Shown here in pieces: positions 49,650-58,099 of a stretch of 64,000 bases of DNA. This stretch comes from Lysinibacillus odysseyi (GTDB lineage: Bacteria; Bacillota; Bacilli; Bacillales_A; Planococcaceae). Below the pieces are notes generated by a model. It was not told the origin of the DNA. It made no database searches and saw only the letters and a list, made by a program, of their open reading frames with translations. Position 1 is the stretch's first letter. Each line of letters begins with the position of its first letter. The position numbers and the translations under genes were made by a program. The stretch spans positions 372,001 through 436,000 of the forward strand of contig JABUKB010000001.1 in NCBI GenBank assembly GCA_014595895.1, given 5' to 3'.

Positions 49650-50696
49650 ATGAGCAATCGTTTAGTGAATATTCTCGTCCCTATTATTTCAATTATTATT
49701 GGTTTAGCTGTAGGAGCGATTGTCATGCTTGTGAGCGGCTACGATCCGGTAGCTGGTTATAGTGCATTGTGGCAAGGGATTTTCGGCGATGCCTACTCTA
49801 TCGGGAACTCGATTCGCCAAATTACACCTTATATTTTAGCCGGTTTAGCTGTAGCCTTTGCCTTCCGTACAGGTCTATTTAATATCGGGGTGGAAGGTCA
49901 GTTATTAATGGGTTGGCTAGCAGCAGCTTGGGTAGGGACTGCCTTTGAATTACCACGTCTCATTCACTTGCCATTAGCTCTTTTAGCGGCAGCGGCAGCG
50001 GGTGCTTTCTGGGCATTCCTTGTTGGGTATTTAAAAGCACAGTTCAATGTACACGAAGTTATTTCGTCTATCATGTTAAACTATACAGCGCTCTTTGTGA
50101 CAAATTCGATTATAAAAAACATTACAGATGGCGGCTTCAAAACAGAAACCGTACCACCTTCTGCCACATTGCGTTGGCAATGGCTACGTGATATCACAGA
50201 CAACTCGAGCATGCACTTAGGGATTATTGTCGCACTTGCCATGGTTCTAGTAATGTGGTTCATATTAGAAAAAACAACGCGTGGCTACGAACTGAAATCA
50301 GTAGGTTTTAACCAAAATGCTGCAGAGTATGCAGGGATGAGCGTAAAGAAAAATATTATTCTAGCTATGACAATTTCAGGAGTATTTGCGGGTCTTGCTG
50401 GAGCGATGGAAGCGCTTGGTACGTATCAAAACGCATCGATTAAAGCAGGCTTCTCCGGTATTGGATTTGACGGGATTGCCGTTGCCTTGCTTGGTGCGAA
50501 TACGCCGCTTGGAGTACTGTTCGGCGCCGCATTATTCGGCTCGTTAAAGTATGGTGCCTTAAATATGCCGAATGCTTCAGGTATTCCGGAAGAAATCGTA
50601 TCGATTATTATTGCACTCATTATTTTACTAGTAGCATCCGGCTATGTAATCCGCGTATTCTTAGAAAAAATGAGTAAGAAAAAGGAGGCAAAATAA
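49650..50696 (+). CDS. nupP: Nucleoside ABC transporter permease, subunit 1
   Basis: The 348-aa BPD_transp_2-type permease has an N-terminal helix, about nine further membrane segments and the family's RTGLFNIGVEGQLLMG and FDGIAVALLGANTPLG regions. The ATG directly follows the ATPase stop. It forms the channel with the next gene product. Confidence 0.92.
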   Translation: MSNRLVNILVPIISIIIGLAVGAIVMLVSGYDPVAGYSALWQGIFGDAYSIGNSIRQITPYILAGLAVAFAFRTGLFNIGVEGQLLMGWLAAAWVGTAFELPRLIHLPLALLAAAAAGAFWAFLVGYLKAQFNVHEVISSIMLNYTALFVTNSIIKNITDGGFKTETVPPSATLRWQWLRDITDNSSMHLGIIVALAMVLVMWFILEKTTRGYELKSVGFNQNAAEYAGMSVKKNIILAMTISGVFAGLAGAMEALGTYQNASIKAGFSGIGFDGIAVALLGANTPLGVLFGAALFGSLKYGALNMPNASGIPEEIVSIIIALIILLVASGYVIRVFLEKMSKKKEAK

Positions 50697-50697
50697 G

Positions 50698-51657
50698 ATG
50701 ACTTTTTTAGAAGTTTTATATTTCATCGTACCTGCTGCCATCCTTTATGCTACACCATTAATCTTTACTGGTATTGGTGCAGTATTTTCAGAACGTGCAG
50801 GCGTTATTGCTCTTGGTGTTGAAGGATTAATGGTCATCGGTGCCTTTGTCGGTGTTTATGTAAACCTAGAATATTTCGATGTATTTGGCGAAAATGTTTA
50901 CTGGCTAGCGTTATTTGCTGCAGCTATTGCAGGGATGATTTTCTCCTTGATCATGGCGGTAGCAGCGGTGACATTCCGCGCTGACCAAACCGTAACAGGG
51001 GTAGCAATCAACATGTTGGCGCTTGCTGTAACCGTATTCTCGGTAAAAATGCTTTATAACAAAGGACAAACAGATATGATTGCGGCACCAATTACACGTT
51101 TTGACGTGCCTGTGCTTTCTGATATTCCATTTATCGGACCTCTTCTATTCCAGAACGTTTATATTGTTTCGATTATTGCTCTTGCCGTAGCCATTGCCGC
51201 GTGGTTCGTTATTTATAAAACACCATTCGGTTTACGTTTACGCGCAGTAGGGGAACACCCTTTGGCAGCGGACACAATGGGGATTAACGTTGGGCGTATG
51301 CGATATATCGGCGTAATGATTTCCGGTTTCTTAGCGGGAATCGGTGGTGCTGTTATCGCGCATACCGTATCTTCTGACTTCTCAGCGTCAACGATTTCAG
51401 GGCAAGGTTTCATTGCGATTGCAGCAATGATTTTCGGGAAGTGGCATCCGCTTGGAACATTAGGTGCTGCGTTATTCTTCGGTTTAGCGCAAACATTGAG
51501 TATCGGCGGTAACACGATTCCGTATATTCAGGATATCCCACAGGTGTTCCTGCAAATTCTGCCGTATGTCCTAACGATTTTTGCATTAGCAGGCTTTATC
51601 GGTAAAGCTGTTGGACCAAAAGCAGGCGGACAACCGTATATTAAAGGAAAACGATAA
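50698..51657 (+). CDS. nupQ: Nucleoside ABC transporter permease, subunit 2
   Basis: The 319-aa permease of the same family has ERAGVIALGVEGLMVIGAF, ADQTVTGVAINMLAL and GFIAIAAMIFGKWHPLGT, with about nine membrane helices. Only one base separates it from nupP. A terminator follows. Confidence 0.92.
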   Translation: MTFLEVLYFIVPAAILYATPLIFTGIGAVFSERAGVIALGVEGLMVIGAFVGVYVNLEYFDVFGENVYWLALFAAAIAGMIFSLIMAVAAVTFRADQTVTGVAINMLALAVTVFSVKMLYNKGQTDMIAAPITRFDVPVLSDIPFIGPLLFQNVYIVSIIALAVAIAAWFVIYKTPFGLRLRAVGEHPLAADTMGINVGRMRYIGVMISGFLAGIGGAVIAHTVSSDFSASTISGQGFIAIAAMIFGKWHPLGTLGAALFFGLAQTLSIGGNTIPYIQDIPQVFLQILPYVLTIFALAGFIGKAVGPKAGGQPYIKGKR

Positions 51658-51662
51658 ATAAT

Positions 51663-51698
51663 ACGTGCAAACATTTACGGGTGTTTGCGCGTTTTTTT
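51663..51698 (+). terminator. Terminator after the nucleoside importer
   Basis: An 11-bp stem (ACGTGCAAACA / TGTTTGCGCGT, one G-U pair) with an 8-nt loop is followed by seven Ts. Confidence 0.85.
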
Positions 51699-51779
51699 AT
51701 ATTTTTTACGGGTGGGAGGAGTGATATAACAGGTTAGGGGAATGATAAAATAAGTCAGAAGATTATACAACATCTTTAA

Positions 51780-51915
51780 GTAGCGTATACCACACATTGG
51801 CACGTTGCATATAATATACCAAGTTCGTGCAGCTTATACATCCGTTTCAGCGGCTTATACGTTATCTTACTGAAGCTACACGTCATTTTCAAAAGCACTT
51901 ACCTCACATTGCCTC
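51780..51915. repeat. Degenerate tandem repeats of about 22 bp before ymfF
   Basis: Five to six imperfect units begin near 51780, 51804, 51829, 51850, 51872 and 51892. Each starts with a G-purine/pyrimidine-AGC core followed by TATAC and an A/T-rich tail (examples: GTAGCGTATACC, GCAGCTTATACA, GCGGCTTATACG). They fill the middle of a 350-bp region without genes. The ymfF ribosome binding site and a TGTATAAT -10-like element follow. Confidence 0.5.
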
Positions 51916-52010
51916 AACTTTACGCCTGCTTCTGTATAATACTTTTGCAATATGCGCATATTCACATGTATAGTAGTATAGAGTAGATATGCAAGTCAGG
52001 AGGAATTTTT

Positions 52011-53273
52011 TTGTTTTTAACAACGACATTAGCAAAGGGCGTTTCTTTACATATTCGACAAACGACACAGTTTAAAACAGTGAACTTTTCGATTAAGTGG
52101 AGACGACCGCTTACAACTAAGGATGCCGCACATCGTACGGTTTTATCCAATGTATTGCAGCATTCAAATGAACGATTCACCACATCTGCAAGCTACCGCA
52201 GTTATTTAGATGACTTATTTGGAACAGTACTGTATTTTGATACGGCAAAAAGGGGCGCCGAGCATATATTATTACTGAATGTTGAAACAGTCAATGACCA
52301 ATATTTGTCTAATTCCAATGTGCTAAATGAAGCACTGGATTTACTGCATACAGCTATTTTTAAACCGAATCTAGAAGGAGAAGTTTTTGTACCAGCGATT
52401 GTAGAACGTGAAAAAGCAATGGTATCGGAGCGTATCCAGTCTATTTTTGATGATAAAACGCGTTATGCCCAAACGCGCTTAACGCAAATTTTACGTCCAG
52501 ACCAACCTGCTTCTATTTCGGCAAATGGATCAATAGAAGAAGTAAAAGCGGTTACACCTGTTTCTCTCAAAGCAGCATATGATGAAATGCTCGCCAATGA
52601 CTTAATCGATATTTATGTTGTTGGGGATATTGATGTAGAAGAAATTACAGCGAAACTGCGCGATATATTGCCATTCGCAGATCGTCCAGGATTTGATTCA
52701 ACAGGCGAGCAAGAGCCGAAAGAGAAGCCAGCTGAATATACAAAAGAGCAGCTTGAAATGAAACAAGGGAAACTGCATATCGGTTTCTCAACACCTGTGC
52801 GATTTGGGGATAAGGATTTTCCAGCAATGCAAATTTTGAACGGAATCTTTGGCGGCTATGCCCATTCTAAATTATTCATGAATGTTCGGGAACGCGAAAG
52901 CTTAGCGTACTATGCTTCTAGCTCATACGCTTCTCATTATGGCTTAATGTATGTTGTGTCGGGGATTGAACCAGCGAAAGAAAAGAAAGCGATTGAAGTT
53001 ATTCAAGAGCAACTAGTCGCAATGCAAAATGGGGAGATTACGGATTTAGAGATGTCCCAAACAAAAGCCATGCTTATTAACCAATTAAAAGAAGCATTGG
53101 ATTCAGCGCGTGGTCAAATCGAAATTTTCGATCAATACAAGGGCTTAAACGAAGCATTCTCCATTGATACTTGGGTAAATCGCTGGTCAGCGGTAACAAA
53201 GGATGACGTACAGCGCATAGCGGGGCAAGTGAAGCAAGAAGCGGTTTATTTCTTATGTGGCAAGGAGGACTAA
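52011..53273 (+). CDS. ymfF: M16-like protein YmfF, EF-P modification-associated, zinc site lost
   Basis: The 420-aa protein has two M16 half-domains but the HxxEH zinc motif is absent; the matching region reads LSNVLQHSNERF. The C-terminal part keeps SKLFMNVRERESLAYYASSSYA. YmfF/YmfH pairs are annotated as associated with 5-aminopentanol modification of EF-P. A TTG start follows AGGAGGA. It is likely the non-catalytic partner of YmfH encoded next. Confidence 0.9.
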   Translation: MFLTTTLAKGVSLHIRQTTQFKTVNFSIKWRRPLTTKDAAHRTVLSNVLQHSNERFTTSASYRSYLDDLFGTVLYFDTAKRGAEHILLLNVETVNDQYLSNSNVLNEALDLLHTAIFKPNLEGEVFVPAIVEREKAMVSERIQSIFDDKTRYAQTRLTQILRPDQPASISANGSIEEVKAVTPVSLKAAYDEMLANDLIDIYVVGDIDVEEITAKLRDILPFADRPGFDSTGEQEPKEKPAEYTKEQLEMKQGKLHIGFSTPVRFGDKDFPAMQILNGIFGGYAHSKLFMNVRERESLAYYASSSYASHYGLMYVVSGIEPAKEKKAIEVIQEQLVAMQNGEITDLEMSQTKAMLINQLKEALDSARGQIEIFDQYKGLNEAFSIDTWVNRWSAVTKDDVQRIAGQVKQEAVYFLCGKED

Positions 53274-53275
53274 AA

Positions 53276-54574
53276 ATGCAAACAATTGAATTTAAGCAAC
53301 TGGATGAAACACTATATTATAAACAATTGGACAATGGTTTAGACGTCTATATTTTACCGAAACGGGGATTTTCCAAAACATTTGTTACGTTTACAACAAA
53401 GTATGGCTCGATTGACCGTGCTTTTGTACCGCTTGGTAAGGAAGAGCCTATCACGGTGCCGGACGGGATTGCTCACTTCTTAGAGCATAAAATGTTTGAA
53501 AAAGAAGACGGCGATGTGTTCCAGCAATTTAGCGAAGTCGGTGCGCAGGCCAATGCCTTCACATCCTTCACACGTACAGCGTATTTATTTTCGGCAACGG
53601 ATCATATTTATAAGAGTACGGAAATATTATTGAATTTTGTTCAGCAGCCTTACTTCACGGAAGAAACAGTAGAAAAAGAAAAAGGCATTATCGGTCAAGA
53701 AATTACAATGTATGACGATTCACCTGACTGGCGCTTATACTTCGGAGCGATTGAAAATATGTACCATAATCACCCGGTAAAAATTGATATCGCTGGAACG
53801 ATTGAATCGATCGATCAGATTACAGCTGATCACTTATACACATGCTATAATACGTTTTATCATCCATCGAACATGTTGTTATTTGTCGTTGGTGCAGTAG
53901 ACCCAACAGAGATGATGAACTTTATCGAGCACAACCAAAAAAACAAGAAATTCCCGGAAGCGCAGGAATTGTCGCGCTTATTCGAGGAAGAGCCGACTAC
54001 AGTAGCGGTAAAAGAGCGCGAACTGCAAATGGATGTTCAAAAACCTAAAGTGTATGTAGGCTTAAAAGCAAAAGAAGTCAACTTAACAGGTCCGGCGATG
54101 CTGAAACACGAATTAGCAATGTCCATTGCGATGGAATGTTTATTCGGTCGTGCTTCTGATTTTTACACATCGATTTATGAGCAAGGACTAATCGATGAAT
54201 CCTATGCGTATGATTTTTCGCTAGAGCAAGGCTACGGTTTTGCGTTAGTCGGTTCTGATACAAACCAGCCGGATGTTTTAATCAAGGCGATTAAGGAAAA
54301 AATGGCGCAGGCCAATGATACGTCTATTTTCAATGCTAACGATGTAGAGCGCATTAAGCGCAAAAAGATCGGCTTCTTCTTACGCGCCCTGAACTCAGCT
54401 GAATATATTGCCAACCAATTTACACGTTATAAATTTAATGATATGAATTTATTTGATGCGGTACCGACAATTGAACAGTTAACAGTAGAGGATATTGTGG
54501 AAGCATTTGAATCAGTAAAAGGGGAAGACCAGCAAACTGTCTTTAAAATCATGCCAGTGAGTGAGCGTGCGTGA
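53276..54574 (+). CDS. ymfH: M16 zinc peptidase YmfH, EF-P modification-associated
   Basis: The 432-aa protein has an intact inverted zinc motif (HFLEHKMFE, near residue 72) and the downstream Glu in KGIIGQEITMY. The start is ATG 53276 after AAGGAGG, 3 nt beyond the ymfF stop; an in-frame start at 53255 lies inside ymfF. With YmfF it probably forms a heterodimer. The next gene, ymfI, acts in the same EF-P pathway. Confidence 0.92.
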   Translation: MQTIEFKQLDETLYYKQLDNGLDVYILPKRGFSKTFVTFTTKYGSIDRAFVPLGKEEPITVPDGIAHFLEHKMFEKEDGDVFQQFSEVGAQANAFTSFTRTAYLFSATDHIYKSTEILLNFVQQPYFTEETVEKEKGIIGQEITMYDDSPDWRLYFGAIENMYHNHPVKIDIAGTIESIDQITADHLYTCYNTFYHPSNMLLFVVGAVDPTEMMNFIEHNQKNKKFPEAQELSRLFEEEPTTVAVKERELQMDVQKPKVYVGLKAKEVNLTGPAMLKHELAMSIAMECLFGRASDFYTSIYEQGLIDESYAYDFSLEQGYGFALVGSDTNQPDVLIKAIKEKMAQANDTSIFNANDVERIKRKKIGFFLRALNSAEYIANQFTRYKFNDMNLFDAVPTIEQLTVEDIVEAFESVKGEDQQTVFKIMPVSERA

Positions 54575-55299
54575 AAAAATTTGCATTAGTATGCGGTGCT
54601 TCAGGCGCGATTGGCCAAGCCATTGCGCAGGAGCTCGCTGCTGACGGTTGGTCACTTTATTTGCATTATCATCTTGGTATCGAGCGCATTATACCGCTTG
54701 TAGAGGAGCTGACAATCACGTATCCCGCGCAGGAGTTTTTAGCGGTACAAGCTGATTTTTCAGACGCTCGCGGTGCTGAACAGCTCGCCATGCAAATTTT
54801 TAGTATACAGGCAGTTATTTTTGCTAACGGTCACTCGTATACTGCATTACTCGAAGATACACCTGTGTCGGAAATGGATGCACTATGGCGGGTGCATGTG
54901 CAAAATCCGATGACGTTACTGGCACTTCTTGGCAGTAAACTGCGCATGCATTCCAAAAGCTACGTTCTTTTTATTGGCTCTATTTGGGGGTCAGCAGGTG
55001 CGGCATTAGAGACCGTATACTCTGCTGTGAAAGGCGCTCAGCATGCATTTGTGAAAGCTTATGCGCAGGAAGCCGCCTATAACGGTGTCCGTATCAATGC
55101 CGTAGCACCGGGCTTTATTGACACAAAGATGAATAGTCATTTATCGGTCGAAGAACAAAGTGAAATTATGGAGAATATTCCGTTGCAACAATTTGGCATG
55201 CCGTCAGATGTAGCGCAGCTTGTGCGTTTTGCGTTAAGCGGCCAAGCTGATTATATGACAGGTCAAATATTGCAGTTAAACGGAGGTTGGTACATATAA
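54571..55299 (+). CDS. ymfI: EF-P 5-aminopentanone reductase YmfI (SDR family)
   Basis: YmfI is a short-chain dehydrogenase that finishes the 5-aminopentanol modification on EF-P, needed for polyproline translation and swarming in B. subtilis. The 242-aa protein has VCGASGAIGQAIAQ near the N terminus, SIWGSAG, the catalytic YSAVKGA near residue 150 and PGFIDTKMN. The GTG start overlaps the ymfH stop by 4 bp. Confidence 0.92.
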   Translation: MKKFALVCGASGAIGQAIAQELAADGWSLYLHYHLGIERIIPLVEELTITYPAQEFLAVQADFSDARGAEQLAMQIFSIQAVIFANGHSYTALLEDTPVSEMDALWRVHVQNPMTLLALLGSKLRMHSKSYVLFIGSIWGSAGAALETVYSAVKGAQHAFVKAYAQEAAYNGVRINAVAPGFIDTKMNSHLSVEEQSEIMENIPLQQFGMPSDVAQLVRFALSGQADYMTGQILQLNGGWYI

Positions 55300-55303
55300 A
55301 TCA

Positions 55304-55334
55304 CTCCTCTCGCGCATACTAATGGCGAGAGGAG
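55304..55334 (+). promoter_or_regulatory. Hairpin covering the ymfJ ribosome binding site
   Basis: CTCCTCTCGC (55304-55313) and GCGAGAGGAG (55325-55334) pair perfectly over 10 bp around an 11-nt loop. The right arm contains the AGGAGG Shine-Dalgarno of ymfJ. It begins 4 nt after the ymfI stop, so ribosomes finishing ymfI could open it. Confidence 0.65.
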
Positions 55335-55342
55335 GCGAGCAT

Positions 55343-55597
55343 ATGAGCGTACTTGATAACTGGCAGCAATGGACGCAGTTCCTAGGCGATAAGGTGAGCG
55401 ATGCCAAAGAGGACGGCATGTCTAAAAAAATGATCGAACGTGCAGCTCTACAAATTGGCGAATATTTAGCAAATAATATTGAGCCACAAAATGAAGAAGA
55501 GCGCGTAATGGCAGATTTATGGAAAGTCGCATCTAAAGATGAAAAAATGGCACTCGCGAGCTGTATCGTCAAATTAGTAGAACATAGAGCTTCATAA
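55343..55597 (+). CDS. ymfJ: DUF3243 protein YmfJ
   Basis: YmfJ is an 84-aa, mostly helical protein of unknown function (DUF3243), with WQQWTQFLGDKVSDA, MIERAALQIGEYLANN and LWKVASKDEKMALASCIVKL. ATG 55343 follows GAGGAGG, which lies in a hairpin. Conserved between ymfI and ymfK as in B. subtilis. A long terminator follows. Confidence 0.9.
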   Translation: MSVLDNWQQWTQFLGDKVSDAKEDGMSKKMIERAALQIGEYLANNIEPQNEEERVMADLWKVASKDEKMALASCIVKLVEHRAS

Positions 55598-55605
55598 TGA
55601 GCAAG

Positions 55606-55678
55606 AAGGGACTGACACTAAAGGAGACAAAAACCATTTCTGATGGTCTAAAAATTGTCTTTTTAGCAGTCCCTTTTT
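55606..55678 (+). terminator. Long composite terminator after ymfJ
   Basis: A 73-nt nested hairpin: AAGGGACTG/CAGTCCCTT, CTAAA/TTTAG, AGACAA/TTGTCT and ACCAT/ATGGT stack with small bulges, followed by TTTTT. It is much longer than the other terminators here. Confidence 0.75.
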
Positions 55679-55796
55679 CAATATCCAGATATTCTCTCGA
55701 AAAAAAAGGCTTTCGAACTTTTCAATGCTAGGAAAATCAGCTATCATGGAACTTATAAGAGTTTCTAACGTTCTAACTTAAGAGAGGACAGATTCC

Positions 55797-56585
55797 ATGG
55801 GTGAATGGTATTTTGAATATGAAATCCAAGTCAATCGACCAGGGCTATTAGGCGATATTGCATCGCTGCTAGGCATGCTTCGAGTGAATATTATTACAAT
55901 CAACGGTGTCGATGCTACACGTCGTGGAATGTTAGTAAAGGCAGAGAAGGATGAGTCCATTGAGCGATTTATTTCCATTGTTGAAACAATTGAGCATATT
56001 CATGTGACTAAATTTCGGATTCCGAAATTACGTGATCGCTTAGCTGTCAGACATGGACATTATATTCCAAAGGATTCAGATGAAAAAAATACATTCCGCT
56101 TTGTACGAGGTGAGCTTGGTATTTTAGTGGATTTTATGGCAGAATTGTTTAAAAAAGACGGCAACCGATTAATCGGGATTCGGGGGATGCCTCGTGTAGG
56201 CAAAACAGAGTCCATCGTTGCTGCAAGTGTTTGTGCCAATAAGCGCTGGATTTTTTTATCAAGCACGATGATTAAGCAAACTGTGCGTCATTCATTAATC
56301 GGTGATGAGTTCCATGGCAATAATATTTTTATTTTGGATGGTGCGGTGACAAGACGTTCAAATGATGAGCGCCATCAACAACTCGTGCGTGAAATCATGC
56401 GTACTGATACAGTGAAGGTGGTCGAGCATCCGGATATCTTTGTCCAGCATTCGGAGTATAAACTAGAAGACTTCGATTATATTATTGAGTTGCGTACAGA
56501 TCCGGATGAAGAAATCACATATGAAATGATTGAAAAGAATCAAGCGATGTCTTCCACGAATGATTTTGGAGGCTTTAATTTTTAA
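55797..56585 (+). CDS. ymfK: DUF3388 protein YmfK with ACT-like domain and P-loop
   Basis: The 262-aa protein has an N-terminal ACT-like domain (FEYEIQVNRPGLLGDIASLL) and a C-terminal region with a P-loop-like GMPRVGKTES near residue 129 and an acidic beta strand (NNIFILDGAV). It resembles B. subtilis YmfK; no activity is established. The architecture suggests ligand sensing linked to an ATPase-like fold. The ATG follows AGAGAGGA. Confidence 0.88.
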   Translation: MGEWYFEYEIQVNRPGLLGDIASLLGMLRVNIITINGVDATRRGMLVKAEKDESIERFISIVETIEHIHVTKFRIPKLRDRLAVRHGHYIPKDSDEKNTFRFVRGELGILVDFMAELFKKDGNRLIGIRGMPRVGKTESIVAASVCANKRWIFLSSTMIKQTVRHSLIGDEFHGNNIFILDGAVTRRSNDERHQQLVREIMRTDTVKVVEHPDIFVQHSEYKLEDFDYIIELRTDPDEEITYEMIEKNQAMSSTNDFGGFNF

Positions 56586-56604
56586 TAAAAAGTAGGTGTT
56601 ATTG

Positions 56605-57462
56605 TTGACAGAATTAGGTGCTCGCTTAAAAGAAGCGAGATTAGCAAGAGGTTATAGTTTAGATGATTTACAAGACATTACAAAAATTCAAAAACGTTAT
56701 TTAGTTGGCATTGAGGAAGGCAACTACTCAATTATGCCCGGAACTTTTTACGCGCGTGCATTTATCAAACAATACGCTGAAGCTGTTGGGTTAGATGCAG
56801 AAGAACTGTTGGATCAATTTAAAAAAGATGTACCAGAAGCACAAAAGGCAGAAGTGACCGAATCGTATACACAAAGCCCAACTCGCCGTAATTTAGCGAG
56901 TAAGCGTGCTTCAGGCAAGTCAATGGAAGCTATGCCTAAGATTATTGTGGCATTATTTATTATTGTTATTATCGGTGTAATTTGGATGTTCTATTTGGCA
57001 AAATCTAATGAAAATAATGATTTACTAGAAGAAGAGACACCGTCATTTGAGTACGATACACCGGCGCCGACTGAACCAGAAGAAGAAACAGCGCCAGCAG
57101 AAACAGAAGAAGAGCCAGCGGAAGAACCGGTAGAGGAAACACCAACCCAAACGATTGCACCAGGAGTTGTAAATGGCGAGGATGTCAACTTTGCAGTAAC
57201 TAATACAACAGAGTTGAAAGTACGTGTGGAGCTAGCAGGAGCAAGCTGGATTGCTTTCCGTGACCGTTCGGGTGTAGACCACAATGGAAGAATATACAAT
57301 GCGGGCGAAAAAGCGGAATATGATGCGACAGCAGAAGGATATGTACGTATTCGATTAGGTAGTGCTGCCAATTCAAAAGTATTTGTCAATGGTGAAGAGC
57401 TTGTCTCGCCATCAGATCGCGTAACGCAGAACTTTATTATTGAATTACAACAAGCTGAGTAG
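56605..57462 (+). CDS. rodZ: RodZ-like cell-shape protein (YmfM)
   Basis: RodZ-family proteins link MreB to the membrane. The 285-aa protein has an N-terminal Cro-type helix-turn-helix (LGARLKEARLARGYSLDDLQ, KRYLVGIEEGNY), a basic juxtamembrane stretch, one membrane helix (about 109-131), a Glu/Pro/Thr-rich linker and a DUF4115 beta domain (LRVELAGASWIAFRD-like). The TTG start at 56605 has AGTAGGTG 6 nt upstream. It lies before pgsA as in B. subtilis. Confidence 0.92.
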   Translation: MTELGARLKEARLARGYSLDDLQDITKIQKRYLVGIEEGNYSIMPGTFYARAFIKQYAEAVGLDAEELLDQFKKDVPEAQKAEVTESYTQSPTRRNLASKRASGKSMEAMPKIIVALFIIVIIGVIWMFYLAKSNENNDLLEEETPSFEYDTPAPTEPEEETAPAETEEEPAEEPVEETPTQTIAPGVVNGEDVNFAVTNTTELKVRVELAGASWIAFRDRSGVDHNGRIYNAGEKAEYDATAEGYVRIRLGSAANSKVFVNGEELVSPSDRVTQNFIIELQQAE

Positions 57463-57498
57463 CATACTACTTTGTTTCCAATGAAAGGTGTTTAAGCA

Positions 57499-58077
57499 AT
57501 GAATATACCAAATAAAATTACAGTCTCACGTATTGCATTAATTCCATTTTTTGTGATTGTAATGATGTTTGATTTTGGGTGGGGCACGATGGAGTTGTTC
57601 GGTGCAGAAATGCCTGTACATCACTTTGTGGGAGCTATGATTTTCATCGTTGCATCGGTAACCGATTGGGTGGATGGTTACTATGCGCGGAAGTACAATT
57701 TAGTCACGAACTTAGGGAAGTTTTTAGATCCCTTAGCAGATAAGCTGCTTGTATCGGCTGCTTTTATATTATTAGTGCAGTTAGAGCTGGCACCGGCGTG
57801 GGTAGTGATTCTTATTATTTCCCGCGAATTTGCCGTAACAGGGTTAAGGCTAATCCTGGCCGGGGAAGGTGAAGTGGTAGCAGCAAATCAGCTAGGAAAA
57901 ATTAAAACATGGGCACAGATTGTAGCAATTGCTGCGCTGCTTTTACACAATACGATTTTTACAATGATTGGTATCCCATTTGATGTGATTATGCTATATA
58001 TTGCACTGTTCTTTACATTATGGTCAGGTTGGGATTACTTTTATTTAAATCGCCGTGTATTATTAGATTCAAAATAG
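57499..58077 (+). CDS. pgsA: CDP-diacylglycerol-glycerol-3-phosphate phosphatidyltransferase
   Basis: PgsA makes phosphatidylglycerol phosphate from CDP-diacylglycerol, the product of CdsA. The 192-aa membrane enzyme has the CDP-alcohol phosphotransferase motif (DWVDGYYARKYNLVTNLGKF, then LDPLADK) and about four membrane helices. It lies between rodZ and cinA in the conserved order. Confidence 0.96.
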   Translation: MNIPNKITVSRIALIPFFVIVMMFDFGWGTMELFGAEMPVHHFVGAMIFIVASVTDWVDGYYARKYNLVTNLGKFLDPLADKLLVSAAFILLVQLELAPAWVVILIISREFAVTGLRLILAGEGEVVAANQLGKIKTWAQIVAIAALLLHNTIFTMIGIPFDVIMLYIALFFTLWSGWDYFYLNRRVLLDSK

Positions 58078-58099
58078 TTGAATAAGGTGGAGGGTAATT

